DNA of 64,000 nt from positions 535,659-599,658 of the forward strand of contig BQKD01000001.1 of assembly GCA_022834735.1 (NCBI GenBank), in the 5' to 3' direction. Source of the stretch: Erysipelotrichaceae bacterium OPF54. GTDB taxonomy: Bacteria; Bacillota_I; Bacilli_A; Erysipelotrichales; Erysipelotrichaceae. The notes below the pieces were generated by a model. The model was not told the DNA's origin, did not search any database, and was given only the letters and a program-made list of their open reading frames with translations. The position numbers were made by a program, and so were the translations under genes. Below are positions 19,013-27,138 of this stretch, piece after piece (positions within the stretch are counted from its first letter, which is position 1; each line of letters begins with the position of its first letter).

Positions 19013-19617
19013 CAAAAAGCGAATATATCCAGATCGTGCAGAGCCGTCTGAGCGGACTTGACAGGAAAGATGTGTCGGACGCTCTGGTTTATTTAAATGA
19101 ATATTTCGAGGAGGCAGGGGCACAGCATGAACAGGATGTGATCGCGGAGCTGGGAGCGCCGGATCAGTATGCGGCCATTATCCGCGCGGATCTGGCTGCC
19201 AATGTGCCGCCGCGCATTCCGGTGGCTGCCAGGACCCGGGAAAGCGATCACTCCGCATGGAAGACGATCGGTATCATCGTGCTTGGCATATGCGCCCTGC
19301 CGATCGCCCTGCCGCTTATGATCGCTGTGCTTGCGCTTGTCTTTGCGGCTGTCGTGACCATGCTGGCGCTGCTGTTTGCGCTCGGCATGTGCGTGCTGGC
19401 TTTTGTGCTTGCCTTCTTTGCGTGCATCTATCAGTTTGTCGTCACGCTGGGAACAGATGGCATGGTCACTTTGTTCCTGCTGGGCGTGATCCTGGGCAGC
19501 GCCGGGGTCGTGATCCTGACCGTTCTTGCGATCGGATGGATCGTCAAGGTCGGCTTTCCTGCGCTGGGGCGCACGGTTGCCCGTCTGTACAGACGGCTGA
19601 GAAATCGAGGTGAATAA
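19009..19617 (+). CDS. DUF1700 (HAAS-type) membrane protein
   Basis: A 202-aa protein. Residues 1-65 are the HAAS/DUF1700 head (KSEYIQIVQSRLSGL and YFEEAG), followed by a linker and three to four hydrophobic segments (about 85-185). The ATG at 19009 follows AAAGGAG; a frame from 18958 lies inside the PadR gene. DUF1700 proteins occur with PadR and DUF4097 genes and are thought to take part in envelope-stress regulation. No biochemical role is established. Confidence 0.85.
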   Translation: MTKSEYIQIVQSRLSGLDRKDVSDALVYLNEYFEEAGAQHEQDVIAELGAPDQYAAIIRADLAANVPPRIPVAARTRESDHSAWKTIGIIVLGICALPIALPLMIAVLALVFAAVVTMLALLFALGMCVLAFVLAFFACIYQFVVTLGTDGMVTLFLLGVILGSAGVVILTVLAIGWIVKVGFPALGRTVARLYRRLRNRGE

Positions 19618-19622
19618 GGACG

Positions 19623-20423
19623 ATGAAACATAAAAAGCTTTTCATAACTGGCGTGCTGTGCGTGCTGATCGGCTTCGTGTGCTGCACGATCGCGTACCGG
19701 GTGCGGGGCGATAGCCTGCTCCAGTATACGGAGATCCGCATTGGCAGCGAATCGACTCTGCTCCTTGGACGCAAAACGACCAATCCGTTTTCCGGTGCGC
19801 ATGAAACGTATGCGCCGGCAGGAAATTTTACGAACTACCGGATCGAAGCGGATATGGCCGATATCGAGATCGTGAAAGGAGAGCAGTTCATGATCGAAAC
19901 GTGGAATATGCCGGCACTTGGCGAAAAGGATGATACGATGATCTGGAACGAGAAAAAGGAAAACGGCACATATGCGAATACATTGCGTGTGCAATCAAAA
20001 TTTGCCCATAATAATTTCAATGCCCGCATCCGGGTGACCCTGCCGGAAACGTTCAGCACTCTTGAAATCGAAAATCATCTGGGAACGATCGCTCTTGATC
20101 ACCTTTCGCTGGCAGACTGCCATATCGAAGCGGATCTTGGGGATGTGGAGGTCAAGAACTGCCGTTTTGTCCATTCGGCTTTTGATCTTGCGATGGGATC
20201 GTTTGATTTTGAAGGTATGGTGAAAAAGAGGATGAAGGTCGACTGTGCCATGGGCGATGCCGATCTTGTCCTGCAGGGAAAGCCGGAAGACTATACGATC
20301 GAGGCAGACTGCGATATGGGCAGCGTCGATATCGACGGAAAAGAAAGCCATCCGTATCATGGCGATGCGCATGTCGAGCTGGATATGAGCATGGGCAGCG
20401 TCGATATCGGGTTCGAGGAATAG
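19623..20423 (+). CDS. DUF4097 domain protein, membrane-anchored
   Basis: A 266-aa protein with an N-terminal membrane anchor (about residues 6-24) and a long beta-rich part whose rungs repeat as DLGDVEV, AMGSFDFEG, AMGDADLVLQG, DMGSVDIDG and SMGSVDIGF. This is the stacked-strand pattern of DUF4097 (adhesin-like) proteins. It is third in the PadR operon, 6 nt after the DUF1700 gene. Likely exposed outside the membrane; function unknown. Confidence 0.85.
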   Translation: MKHKKLFITGVLCVLIGFVCCTIAYRVRGDSLLQYTEIRIGSESTLLLGRKTTNPFSGAHETYAPAGNFTNYRIEADMADIEIVKGEQFMIETWNMPALGEKDDTMIWNEKKENGTYANTLRVQSKFAHNNFNARIRVTLPETFSTLEIENHLGTIALDHLSLADCHIEADLGDVEVKNCRFVHSAFDLAMGSFDFEGMVKKRMKVDCAMGDADLVLQGKPEDYTIEADCDMGSVDIDGKESHPYHGDAHVELDMSMGSVDIGFEE

Positions 20424-20426
20424 AAG

Positions 20427-20921
20427 ATGTCCGAAATGATCCTGAGAGAAGCGCGAAGCAGCGATCTTGGACAGATCATCGCTCTGGAGCAGGCGTGTTT
20501 TCCGCCAGAGCAGGCGGCATCACCTTCAGCTCTGAAAGAACGGATCGAGAGGTTCGGACCGTATTTCCTGGTGGCAGAAAAAGGAGGAACGATCGTCGGG
20601 ATGATCAACGGCATGCCGACCAATGAGACCGATCTGTGCGATGAAATGTACGAAGGGGCACTCCTGTATGATCCGGCAGGCGGGCATATCATGATCTTCG
20701 GCGTGGATACGCTTCCGGCATTTGAACATCAGGGAATTGCTTCCATGCTCATGGAGGCCTATATAAAATCCGCCCGAAAGGATGGACGAAAAAGTATCGT
20801 GCTCACGTGCCGGAAGCGGCTGATCGGATTTTATGAACAGTTCGGCTTCGTGTGCGAAGGAATATCCGGATCGGAGCATGGAAATGTCGTATGGTATCAA
20901 ATGAGGATCGTTACAGGATGA
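20427..20921 (+). CDS. GNAT N-acetyltransferase, arylalkylamine type
   Basis: A 164-aa acetyltransferase. Features are the N-terminal LREARSSDLGQI strand-helix, a central GVDTLPAFEHQGIASMLMEAYI acetyl-CoA-binding turn near residues 93-113, and YEQFGFVCEGIS near the C-terminus, like serotonin/arylalkylamine N-acetyltransferase relatives. It is 4 nt after the DUF4097 gene and closes the operon. Substrate unknown. Confidence 0.85.
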   Translation: MSEMILREARSSDLGQIIALEQACFPPEQAASPSALKERIERFGPYFLVAEKGGTIVGMINGMPTNETDLCDEMYEGALLYDPAGGHIMIFGVDTLPAFEHQGIASMLMEAYIKSARKDGRKSIVLTCRKRLIGFYEQFGFVCEGISGSEHGNVVWYQMRIVTG

Positions 20922-20929
20922 GAGAATGA

Positions 20930-20954
20930 AAAAGGCGGGATGTCCCGCTCTTTT
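20930..20954. terminator. Bidirectional terminator between GNAT and the hydroxyacid dehydrogenase
   Basis: GCGGGA-TG-TCCCGC, flanked by AAAAAG and CTCTTTT, serves convergent genes on both strands. Confidence 0.75.
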
Positions 20955-20961
20955 CGTTCGA

Positions 20962-21912
20962 TCATTTGCTCAGAAGCTCTCTGGCTGTCTGAAGGTTGTT
21001 TCGGATCGTCTGCGCACACGCATCAAACCGTTCGCGTTCTGTTTCGGTCAGCGGCAGCTCGATGACCTGTTCGATGCCGCCGCTGCCGATCACGGCCGGA
21101 ACGCCGGCAAACAGGCCGCTCTGTCCGTATTGTCCAGTAAGAGGTGCGGATACCGGCATGATCAGGTGTTCGTTTCGCAGCACGGCCCGGGCTAGCCGGG
21201 CACCGGTTGCCGCAATGCCGTATTCTGTACAGTACTTGCCGCTGAACGTGATCCATCCGCCGGCGATCGCATCTTTCTCGATGGCTGTCCAGTCGAACGG
21301 GCCGGCTGTGCTTTCGATCGAAGAAAGCGGCGCTCCCTTGAAGGAAAGGATGGAACGGGGAGCGAACTGTTCGTTTCCGTGTTCTCCAAGCATATAGGCG
21401 GTGATGGATCTTTCGTCTATCCCGGTCTTTTTCGATAATACAGACAGGAGCCGGGATGTGTCGAGGGCGGTTCCGGTGCCGAACACATGCCCTTTGGGGA
21501 GCCCGAGCGTTTCATCGAGCAGCGCTGTGATCACGTCGCACGGATTGGAAATATTAATAAGTATGCCGTCAAATCCGCTGTTTTTGATTTTTGCGGCTGT
21601 TTCTTTTAACTGCTTCGTATTGAAGGAGAGTTCATGGATGCGGTCATGATCGGCGCGCAGCAGTTCGATATCTCCCACACTGTAAACGATAAGATCGGTG
21701 TCTTTAAGATCTTCATACGTCCCTTCTGTGATTTTTACGGAATATGGGAGCATGAGCAGGGCGTCATTCAGGTCCTGGACCTCGGATCTTGTTTTTTTCG
21801 GGTCTTTGTCGATCAGAACGATCTCGTCCACGATTCCCTGGGTCGTCAGAGCAAAAGCAGCATGGGCACCGACATGGCCGACGCCGATGATGGCGGCTTT
21901 TCGAGCTTTCAT
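20962..21912 (-). CDS. L-lactate / L-2-hydroxyisocaproate dehydrogenase family protein
   Basis: A 316-aa NAD-dependent L-2-hydroxyacid dehydrogenase. The Rossmann loop GVGHVGAHAA is at the N-terminus, INISNPCDVIT mid-protein, and the catalytic His is in GEHGNEQFAPRS. The substrate loop reads VGDIELLRADHDR, closer to L-2-hydroxyisocaproate dehydrogenase (GNIKL type) than to classical LDH (AGAPQKPGETR type). It would reduce pyruvate or a branched 2-oxoacid. Start: ATG 21912 is listed; ATG 21924, with AGGAAAGG closer to it, is equally possible. The much longer open frame upstream is an antisense shadow of the aldo/keto reductase gene. Confidence 0.85.
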   Translation of the reverse strand: MKARKAAIIGVGHVGAHAAFALTTQGIVDEIVLIDKDPKKTRSEVQDLNDALLMLPYSVKITEGTYEDLKDTDLIVYSVGDIELLRADHDRIHELSFNTKQLKETAAKIKNSGFDGILINISNPCDVITALLDETLGLPKGHVFGTGTALDTSRLLSVLSKKTGIDERSITAYMLGEHGNEQFAPRSILSFKGAPLSSIESTAGPFDWTAIEKDAIAGGWITFSGKYCTEYGIAATGARLARAVLRNEHLIMPVSAPLTGQYGQSGLFAGVPAVIGSGGIEQVIELPLTETERERFDACAQTIRNNLQTARELLSK

Positions 21913-22019
21913 AGTTGTATCCATCCTTTCCTGATTTTTTGATATAGAATAGTGATACCATAGGAAAAAAGAAAAGGATCCATGATTTGCCCGAAAAGTA
22001 GAGGGCGTCTTGCTATTCG

Positions 22020-22054
22020 TTGTGTGCATACTTGTGTGCATATACAATATTGTA
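22020..22054. promoter_or_regulatory. Direct repeats and palindrome in a divergent promoter region
   Basis: TTGTGTGCATA occurs twice (22020-22030 and 22032-22042), 12 bp apart, directly followed by the perfect palindrome TACAATATTGTA (22043-22054). The block lies between the divergent dehydrogenase and aldo/keto reductase genes and looks like a regulator-binding site. Confidence 0.4.
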
Positions 22055-22110
22055 CTTTCCGGGTCCTGTTTAATAAGATATAGACAGGAAAAAAAGCGAG
22101 GTAGATCAAA

Positions 22111-22950
22111 ATGGAAAAAACGAAATTGAATAATGATGTGGAAATGCCGGTCCTTGGACTGGGAACGTTTCTGATGCTGCCGGCACAGGCGGAAAAGGCT
22201 GTATACGATGCGCTTGAATGCGGTTATGAAATGATCGACACGGCGAATGCCTATATGAACGAAAAAGCGGTAGGCCGCGGGATCAGGAAAGCCGGAAAGA
22301 ACGATGTGTTCCTCGTGTCCAAGCTTTGGCCGACAGTATATGAAGAGGAGGATGCGGTCGAAAAAACGCTGGCACGTCTGGGCGTGGATCATCTGGATCT
22401 CATGTTCCTGCACCAGCCGGCAGGAAATTTTATGACTGGGTACCGGCTTCTGGAAAAAGCGTATAAAAAAGGCCTGATCAAAGCGATCGGTCTGTCGAAC
22501 TTTCATGATAAAAAGCTGCAGAAGGTGCTTGATGAATGCGAGATCAAACCCCAGGTCATCCAGTACGAGTGCCATCCGTACTATCATGCGGAAGAGGTCA
22601 TGGATGTGCTCGCACCTCTTGGGGTCAAGCTGATGTGCTGGTATCCGCTTGGCCATGGTGACAAAATGCTGATCGGCGAAGAAGTGTTCAAGCGGCTGGC
22701 CGAAAAATACAATAAAACGAATGCGCAGATCATTTTGCGCTGGCATATCCAGAAAGGCCATATCGTGATCCCGGGATCGACAAATCCGGAACATATCAGG
22801 CAGAATGCGGATATCTTCGAGTTCGCCCTGACCGATGAGGAAATGAAGGAGATTGATGCGCTCAACTGCCATAAGCGCTACTATACAGCGGACAATGAAA
22901 AAGAGGAATCGTACGCTTCCATGATCCTTGATTTTGCGGATCAGGAATAA
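22111..22950 (+). CDS. Aldo/keto reductase
   Basis: A 279-aa NADPH-dependent aldo/keto reductase. The catalytic tetrad is visible: Asp and Tyr in DTANAY, Lys in LVSKLWP and His in LHQPAG. The C-terminal IPGSTNPEHIRQN cofactor loop is intact. GAGGT lies 9 nt before the ATG. It is a single gene with its own terminator, divergent from the hydroxyacid dehydrogenase. It probably reduces small aldehydes or 2-oxo compounds such as methylglyoxal; the substrate is not evident. Confidence 0.9.
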   Translation: MEKTKLNNDVEMPVLGLGTFLMLPAQAEKAVYDALECGYEMIDTANAYMNEKAVGRGIRKAGKNDVFLVSKLWPTVYEEEDAVEKTLARLGVDHLDLMFLHQPAGNFMTGYRLLEKAYKKGLIKAIGLSNFHDKKLQKVLDECEIKPQVIQYECHPYYHAEEVMDVLAPLGVKLMCWYPLGHGDKMLIGEEVFKRLAEKYNKTNAQIILRWHIQKGHIVIPGSTNPEHIRQNADIFEFALTDEEMKEIDALNCHKRYYTADNEKEESYASMILDFADQE

Positions 22951-22970
22951 TACGTATATAGAAGAAAAGA

Positions 22971-23004
22971 CAGAACACAGAGAACGTTATGTGTTCTGTT
23001 TTTT
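22971..23004 (+). terminator. Terminator after the aldo/keto reductase gene
   Basis: CAGAACACA pairs with TGTGTTCTG and is followed by T6. Confidence 0.85.
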
Positions 23005-23066
23005 AGTTTTTTGTTGTAAGCGCATACATCATGAAGTAAAATAGGAAAAAACAAAGGAGAACGATT

Positions 23067-23831
23067 ATGGATCGATTAAAAAACAAGACCGCGATCATTA
23101 CGGGAGGAAACTCCGGTGTTGGTGCGGCGACCGCAAAACTGTTTGCGGCAGAAGGCGCGAATGTCATCATCACGGCACGCCGGGCTGCTAAGCTCGAGGA
23201 AGTGGCTGAAAAGATCCGCCAGGCGGGCGGGGAAGTCATGGCTGTTTCCACGGATATTTCAAAGAAAGACGACTGCGAAAGCCTGGTGGCAGCAGTGAAA
23301 GAGAAATATGGTAAAGTGGATATTTTAGTCAACAATGCCGGGATCCTGGAAGCGGGACTCAAACCGGTCGATGCCTACGAGGATGACGACCTGGCCCGCC
23401 TGCTGAATACGAACACGGCAGGAACGATGCAGATGATGCGTGCTGTGCTTCGCGAAGAGAGCGGAGAAAACGCGATCAGTATCGTGAACGTGGATTCGAT
23501 CGCGGGACTGCTTGGCTGCGGCGGCGCGGCCTATGTTGCCAGCAAGGCGGCTGTCCTGGGGATCACGAAACATACGGCGCTGCGCTACGCGGGGACGAAC
23601 ATCCGCTGCAACGCGGTATGTCCGGGCACGATCGTGACGCCGATGGTGGCGGGCATGAGCGCTGACAATATGAATATGAATATGTTTTCGCAGATGGCAA
23701 AGCATGCGGATCTGAAGGTGCGTCCGTGCCAGCCGGAAAATGTGGCGAATATCCTGCTGTTTTTAGCAAGCGATGAATCTGCTTCGATGACAGGAAATGT
23801 GCTGACGAGCGATTTTGGAGGCAGTTTATAA
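23067..23831 (+). CDS. Short-chain dehydrogenase/reductase
   Basis: A 254-aa classical SDR. The cofactor loop ITGGNSGVGAATAKL is at residues 11-25, NNAG near residue 87, the catalytic Ser in VDSIAG, and Tyr-x3-Lys in AAYVASKAA. CPGTIVTPMV follows, and the protein ends with the usual GNVLTSDFGGSL. AAAGGAG precedes the ATG. It is two nt from the esterase gene, so the two are co-transcribed with the HAD gene. Specific substrate unknown. Confidence 0.88.
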   Translation: MDRLKNKTAIITGGNSGVGAATAKLFAAEGANVIITARRAAKLEEVAEKIRQAGGEVMAVSTDISKKDDCESLVAAVKEKYGKVDILVNNAGILEAGLKPVDAYEDDDLARLLNTNTAGTMQMMRAVLREESGENAISIVNVDSIAGLLGCGGAAYVASKAAVLGITKHTALRYAGTNIRCNAVCPGTIVTPMVAGMSADNMNMNMFSQMAKHADLKVRPCQPENVANILLFLASDESASMTGNVLTSDFGGSL

Positions 23832-23833
23832 GT

Positions 23834-24670
23834 ATGGCGGTCGTACAAGTCGATTTTTTCTCGCAGTCCCTGCTGAGAAATTCAACATTCTATGCGGTGA
23901 TCCCGTGCGACAAAATGTATTTTGACGGCAGGATCCGCACGCCCGGGCCGTTCAAGACGCTTTATCTGCTTCATGGCGTGTTTGGCGACTATACGGACTG
24001 GCTGTACGGCACGAGGATCCAGCGGTGGGCGCAGGACCGCAACCTGGCTGTGATCATGCCTTCGGGAGAAAACAAGTTTTATGTGGATAATGAAAAATCG
24101 ACCGACAAGTTTTCGAAATATATCGAAGAGCTTGTCGCTGTTTCGCGCCATATGTTCCATCTTTCAAACAAAAGGGAGGATACGTTCATTGCGGGCCTGA
24201 GCATGGGCGGATATGGCGCGATCACCAACGGGCTGAAATATTCCGGACTGTTTTCTCACATTGCCGGATTGAGCGCGGCTTTGCATATCGATACGTTTGT
24301 CGATGCGACAGAGGATGCACCTTTGCCGATCATGCGCCGTTCCTATCTGGAAAGCGTATTCGGCGACCTCGATGCGCTGCAAGGTTCGGACAAGGATTTT
24401 CATGCGCTGGCAAAAAGGCTGACTGAAGAGAATAAAGAGCTGCCGGAAATTTATCTGGCATGCGGTACGGAAGACGATCTGATCGGATGCAACCGGGCGT
24501 TCCGGGATGAACTGGAGCAGCTTGGCTATCCGGTCACCTGGAAAGAAGGACCGGGCGGCCACGAATGGGATTTCTGGGACCGCATGATCCTCGATGTGCT
24601 CGAATGGCTTCCGCTCGATGAAGTGGAGCAGGCGGTATCGAGCGGCAATGTGATGGAAAATGAACAATAA
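23834..24670 (+). CDS. Esterase, FrmB/tributyrin esterase-like
   Basis: A 278-aa alpha/beta hydrolase of the EstA/FrmB esterase family (Putative_esterase). The oxyanion segment is LLHGVFGDYTDW, the nucleophile Ser is in GLSMGGYGA, and the acid and base are in GTEDDLI and GGHEWDFW. No signal peptide, so cytoplasmic. It begins 2 nt after the SDR gene and overlaps the HAD gene by 11 bp. It would cleave short acyl esters. Confidence 0.88.
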   Translation: MAVVQVDFFSQSLLRNSTFYAVIPCDKMYFDGRIRTPGPFKTLYLLHGVFGDYTDWLYGTRIQRWAQDRNLAVIMPSGENKFYVDNEKSTDKFSKYIEELVAVSRHMFHLSNKREDTFIAGLSMGGYGAITNGLKYSGLFSHIAGLSAALHIDTFVDATEDAPLPIMRRSYLESVFGDLDALQGSDKDFHALAKRLTEENKELPEIYLACGTEDDLIGCNRAFRDELEQLGYPVTWKEGPGGHEWDFWDRMILDVLEWLPLDEVEQAVSSGNVMENEQ

Positions 24671-25496
24671 AGGTACACTTGTTCTTGATATCGACGGGAC
24701 GCTGCTGAGCAGTGAAAAGAAGCTGACCAAGCGCACGAAAGAGGCGCTGATCGAGGCGCAGAAGCAAGGGTGGCTGCTCATCCTTGCTTCGGGCCGGCCC
24801 GTAAACGGGCTTATGCGTTTTGCCCGGGAGCTGAAAATGGATGCGTTCGGGGGCGCGCTGGTCGCGTTCAACGGCAGCAAGGTCGTGGATATGCGATCGG
24901 GCGAGGTGCTGTTCGAACAGCCGATGAGCGTGAGCGAAGGAAAAGCGGTGCTCGAGCATCTGAAAAATTTTGATGTGATCGTGCTGATCGACCACGACGA
25001 ATATATGCTCACGAACGACGTATACCGTACGATCGAGCGAAACGGCCGTGATTTTGCGGTCATCGAATACGAGTCCCGCAGCAACAACTATCTGCTTTGC
25101 GAAAAAAAGGATCTGGCTGCTTTCGTCGATTTTCCTCTCAACAAGATCCTGACGGCGGCAACGCCGGCCTATCTGCAGGCGCACTGGAAAGAAATGGCGG
25201 CTCCGTTTCAGGATCGTCTGAACAGCATGTTCACGGCTGATTTCTATTTTGAATTCACGGCCAAGGGGATCGACAAGGCACAGGCGCTTCGAAAGACGAT
25301 GGAGAAGCTTGGTTGCCGGCCGGAGGATATGATCGCGTTCGGCGATGCGCAGAACGACCGGTCGATGCTCGAGATGGCAGGTGTCGGTATAGCGATGGGC
25401 AACGCGACCGATGAACTGAAACAGGTGGCGGATGTCATCACCTGTTCGAATGACGAGGACGGGATCGCGGTGTATCTCGAAGAGCATGTGTTATGA
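24660..25496 (+). CDS. Cof-type HAD hydrolase
   Basis: A 278-aa HAD-IIB phosphatase. Motif I is LDIDGTLL, motif II LASGRPV, the motif III Lys precedes the cap-to-core return, and motif IV is AFGDAQNDRSML. It overlaps the esterase gene end by 11 bp. The family dephosphorylates sugar phosphates or flavin/pyridoxal phosphates; specificity cannot be read here. Three more HAD genes of similar type are in this window. Confidence 0.9.
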   Translation: MNNKGTLVLDIDGTLLSSEKKLTKRTKEALIEAQKQGWLLILASGRPVNGLMRFARELKMDAFGGALVAFNGSKVVDMRSGEVLFEQPMSVSEGKAVLEHLKNFDVIVLIDHDEYMLTNDVYRTIERNGRDFAVIEYESRSNNYLLCEKKDLAAFVDFPLNKILTAATPAYLQAHWKEMAAPFQDRLNSMFTADFYFEFTAKGIDKAQALRKTMEKLGCRPEDMIAFGDAQNDRSMLEMAGVGIAMGNATDELKQVADVITCSNDEDGIAVYLEEHVL

Positions 25497-25527
25497 TATA
25501 AATGTTATGGGCATTATAATACAATTA

Positions 25528-25695
25528 TTCGAGCGGATTTGTTAAGATAGACGGCGTAAGGAAGATATGGTATCAAGTATCTCGGACCTGCTTTCATGAT
25601 TGAAAGGACTGGGTGCGTTTTCGCCTTTGGCAGATCTGGCCCGTTACTCCTTATGAACGATCCTTAACGGATGGAAACGCATCGATGGTGTAATA
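25528..25695 (+). ncRNA. Candidate structured RNA or leader of the 86-aa gene
   Basis: The roughly 200-nt gap before the 25698 gene is not coding but is rich in pairing. TATAAT (25516-25521) predicts a start near 25528. GTTAAG with CTTAAC and GTAAGGA with TCCTTAT can close a long stem (about 25541-25562 with 25647-25670). Inside are AGATA/TATCT, CTTTCA-TGAT-TGAAAG and GCG-TTTT-CGC hairpins. No known riboswitch core, SRP, tmRNA or RNase P signature was seen. It could be a 6S-like RNA or a cis-regulatory leader. This is inference from hand pairing only. Confidence 0.35.
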
Positions 25696-25697
25696 TT

Positions 25698-25958
25698 ATG
25701 ACAAAAGAACAATTCAAGGAAATGCTGACGGAGAAAATCGGGGGAACTCCTTTTGCCGAAGAAGTAATTGAAGATCTGACCGTTAATTTTGATCCGGAAA
25801 AGTATGCGCAAAACGCGAAAGACCGTCTGGACGAGCGTAAAGGTTCGGTAGTCGGATGGGCCGAGAAGTTCTATGAAAAAGGACAGTATGCAAAAGCGGC
25901 TGAGGAATACTCGAAAGCTGCTGTAATTGCCAACGCTCTTGCTGCAATTGCTGCCTAG
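25698..25958 (+). CDS. Hypothetical 86-aa protein
   Basis: A small, soluble, mostly helical protein. It starts with a TKEQFKEMLTEKIGG helix, has a KYAQNAKDRLDERKGSVVGWAEKFYEKG middle, and ends in an Ala-rich helix. The segment GQYAKAAEEYSKAA resembles one TPR-like helix pair. The ATG at 25698 has only GGTG as SD; an in-frame ATG at 25671 is possible. It follows a structured leader and precedes a strong UUCG terminator, so it is probably expressed. No family was recognised. Confidence 0.6.
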   Translation: MTKEQFKEMLTEKIGGTPFAEEVIEDLTVNFDPEKYAQNAKDRLDERKGSVVGWAEKFYEKGQYAKAAEEYSKAAVIANALAAIAA

Positions 25959-25976
25959 TCAGGCTATTCACCGCAA

Positions 25977-26002
25977 GGAAGATCTTCGGATCTTCTTTTT
26001 TT
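25977..26002 (+). terminator. UUCG terminator after the 86-aa gene
   Basis: GAAGATC-TTCG-GATCTTC followed by T7. Confidence 0.9.
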
Positions 26003-26003
26003 G

Positions 26004-26075
26004 TTGACTAATATATCGCAAGACGATATAATAATGCCAGATATAACGAGTCGCGATATATTTCGAGGCGATAGA
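26004..26075 (+). promoter_or_regulatory. PadR/DUF2812 promoter with two operator-like palindromes
   Basis: TTGACT (26004-26009) and TATAAT (26027-26032) are 17 bp apart. TATATCG and CGATATA (26012-26030) form a palindrome inside the spacer and -10. A second imperfect copy, GATATAACGAGTCGCGATATA, lies at about 26040-26060 and shares the TATATCGC half-site. Both are likely binding sites of the PadR protein encoded next. Confidence 0.65.
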
Positions 26076-26086
26076 AAGAGGAGAAT

Positions 26087-26401
26087 ATGAGTCAGGATCT
26101 GCCGTTGACGGAAACGCTCTACTACATCCTTCTTGTCCTGCACCGGCCGATGCATGGCTATAAAATGGCACAGGAAGTCGAAACGATGACGCAGGGAAGA
26201 GTAGTGCTCGGGGCCGGAACATTGTACGGGGCTATCAAAAATCTTTTGAAAAAGGGATGGATCCGGGTGTACCGGGATGATCAGGATGCCCGGCGAAAAA
26301 AGGAATACATCCTTACAGAAGAAGGGAAAAATGTGTTCGAAGAGGAAGTAAAAAGACTGGAAAAAATGCTGGAAGATGCAAAAAAGGCGGGACAATTATG
26401 A
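26087..26401 (+). CDS. PadR-family transcriptional regulator
   Basis: A 104-aa winged-helix repressor. It shows HGYKMAQEVE, the recognition helix GAGTLYGAIKNLLKKGWI and the wing DQDARRKKEYILTEEG, then a helical tail. AGAGGAG precedes the ATG. It overlaps the DUF2812 gene by 4 bp, the usual PadR-DUF2812 arrangement in which the effector protein is repressed by its PadR partner. Confidence 0.9.
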   Translation: MSQDLPLTETLYYILLVLHRPMHGYKMAQEVETMTQGRVVLGAGTLYGAIKNLLKKGWIRVYRDDQDARRKKEYILTEEGKNVFEEEVKRLEKMLEDAKKAGQL

Positions 26402-27117
26402 AAAAATTCAAGATGATGTTCGATAAGGACAAGGAAATTCAATGGCTGAACGAAATGTGCCGAAAGGGGTGGGCATTGAAGCGCTTTAAATACGGATTGT
26501 ATACTTTCGAGCCGTGCAGTCCGGGAGAATACGTGTTCGAGACCGACCTGAACGACAGGATGTTTTCTCTTTCGCAGGAGTACAGGAATATCCTTGAAGA
26601 CATGGATATCGAGTTTCTGTGCTGCTCGGGATTCTGGTTTCTGGTGCGGCGCAGGGCGGATAAAGGGCCGCTGGAGCTGTATACGGATTATGAGTCGAAG
26701 ATCGCACAGTATACCCGCATCCGCAATATGTTCAAGAGGACGGCGCTGCTCGAGCTGATCGTCATGTATATGGAACTGTTTGTTTATATGGAGGTACGCA
26801 GACCATTCTTTCTTGTGATCTCGGTCTTGCTGTTTCTGATGTTCCTTGTGCTGTTCAGAGCAGCTCTGACCATGGATGAAAGAATGCAGGTCATGAAGGC
26901 GAAAGCCGGGAATGAGGATGTGGATCTGAGGCTGAAAGAGCGTACGGAGCGTGCGCGCAAAGTGCTGATGGCCGGGATCATGATCTCATGTCTTGGTCTT
27001 CTGGATATTTTTCCTGAAACAGTGAGCTGTTTTCTGATGGGGGCTGGTTTCGGGATCGAGCTGGTGTCTTTGTTCATCTTTGTATGGCGGAAAAAGCACC
27101 AGGGCATGGTACAATAG
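26398..27117 (+). CDS. DUF2812 domain membrane protein
   Basis: A 239-aa protein. The N-terminal DUF2812 domain (about residues 1-95) has the typical KDKEIQWLNEMCRKGWALK opening and YVFETDL. Three or four hydrophobic segments follow (about residues 110-155 and 190-230). It is always found with a PadR regulator, as here. Function unknown; a drug- or stress-responsive membrane role is often proposed. Confidence 0.85.
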   Translation: MKKFKMMFDKDKEIQWLNEMCRKGWALKRFKYGLYTFEPCSPGEYVFETDLNDRMFSLSQEYRNILEDMDIEFLCCSGFWFLVRRRADKGPLELYTDYESKIAQYTRIRNMFKRTALLELIVMYMELFVYMEVRRPFFLVISVLLFLMFLVLFRAALTMDERMQVMKAKAGNEDVDLRLKERTERARKVLMAGIMISCLGLLDIFPETVSCFLMGAGFGIELVSLFIFVWRKKHQGMVQ

Positions 27118-27138
27118 AAAAAAGAAGGGGGCAGGGAT

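Noticed and set aside
21925-22872. Long N-terminal extension of the hydroxyacid dehydrogenase frame
   Set aside because: It is antisense to the aldo/keto reductase and its promoter region; the Rossmann start fits ATG 21912 or 21924.
25528-25695. Identification of the structured region as SRP RNA, tmRNA, RNase P or a known riboswitch
   Set aside because: None of the conserved cores (SRP GGAA-tetraloop domain, tmRNA tRNA-like ends, RNase P CR segments, SAM, TPP, FMN, c-di-GMP or purine motifs) is visible.
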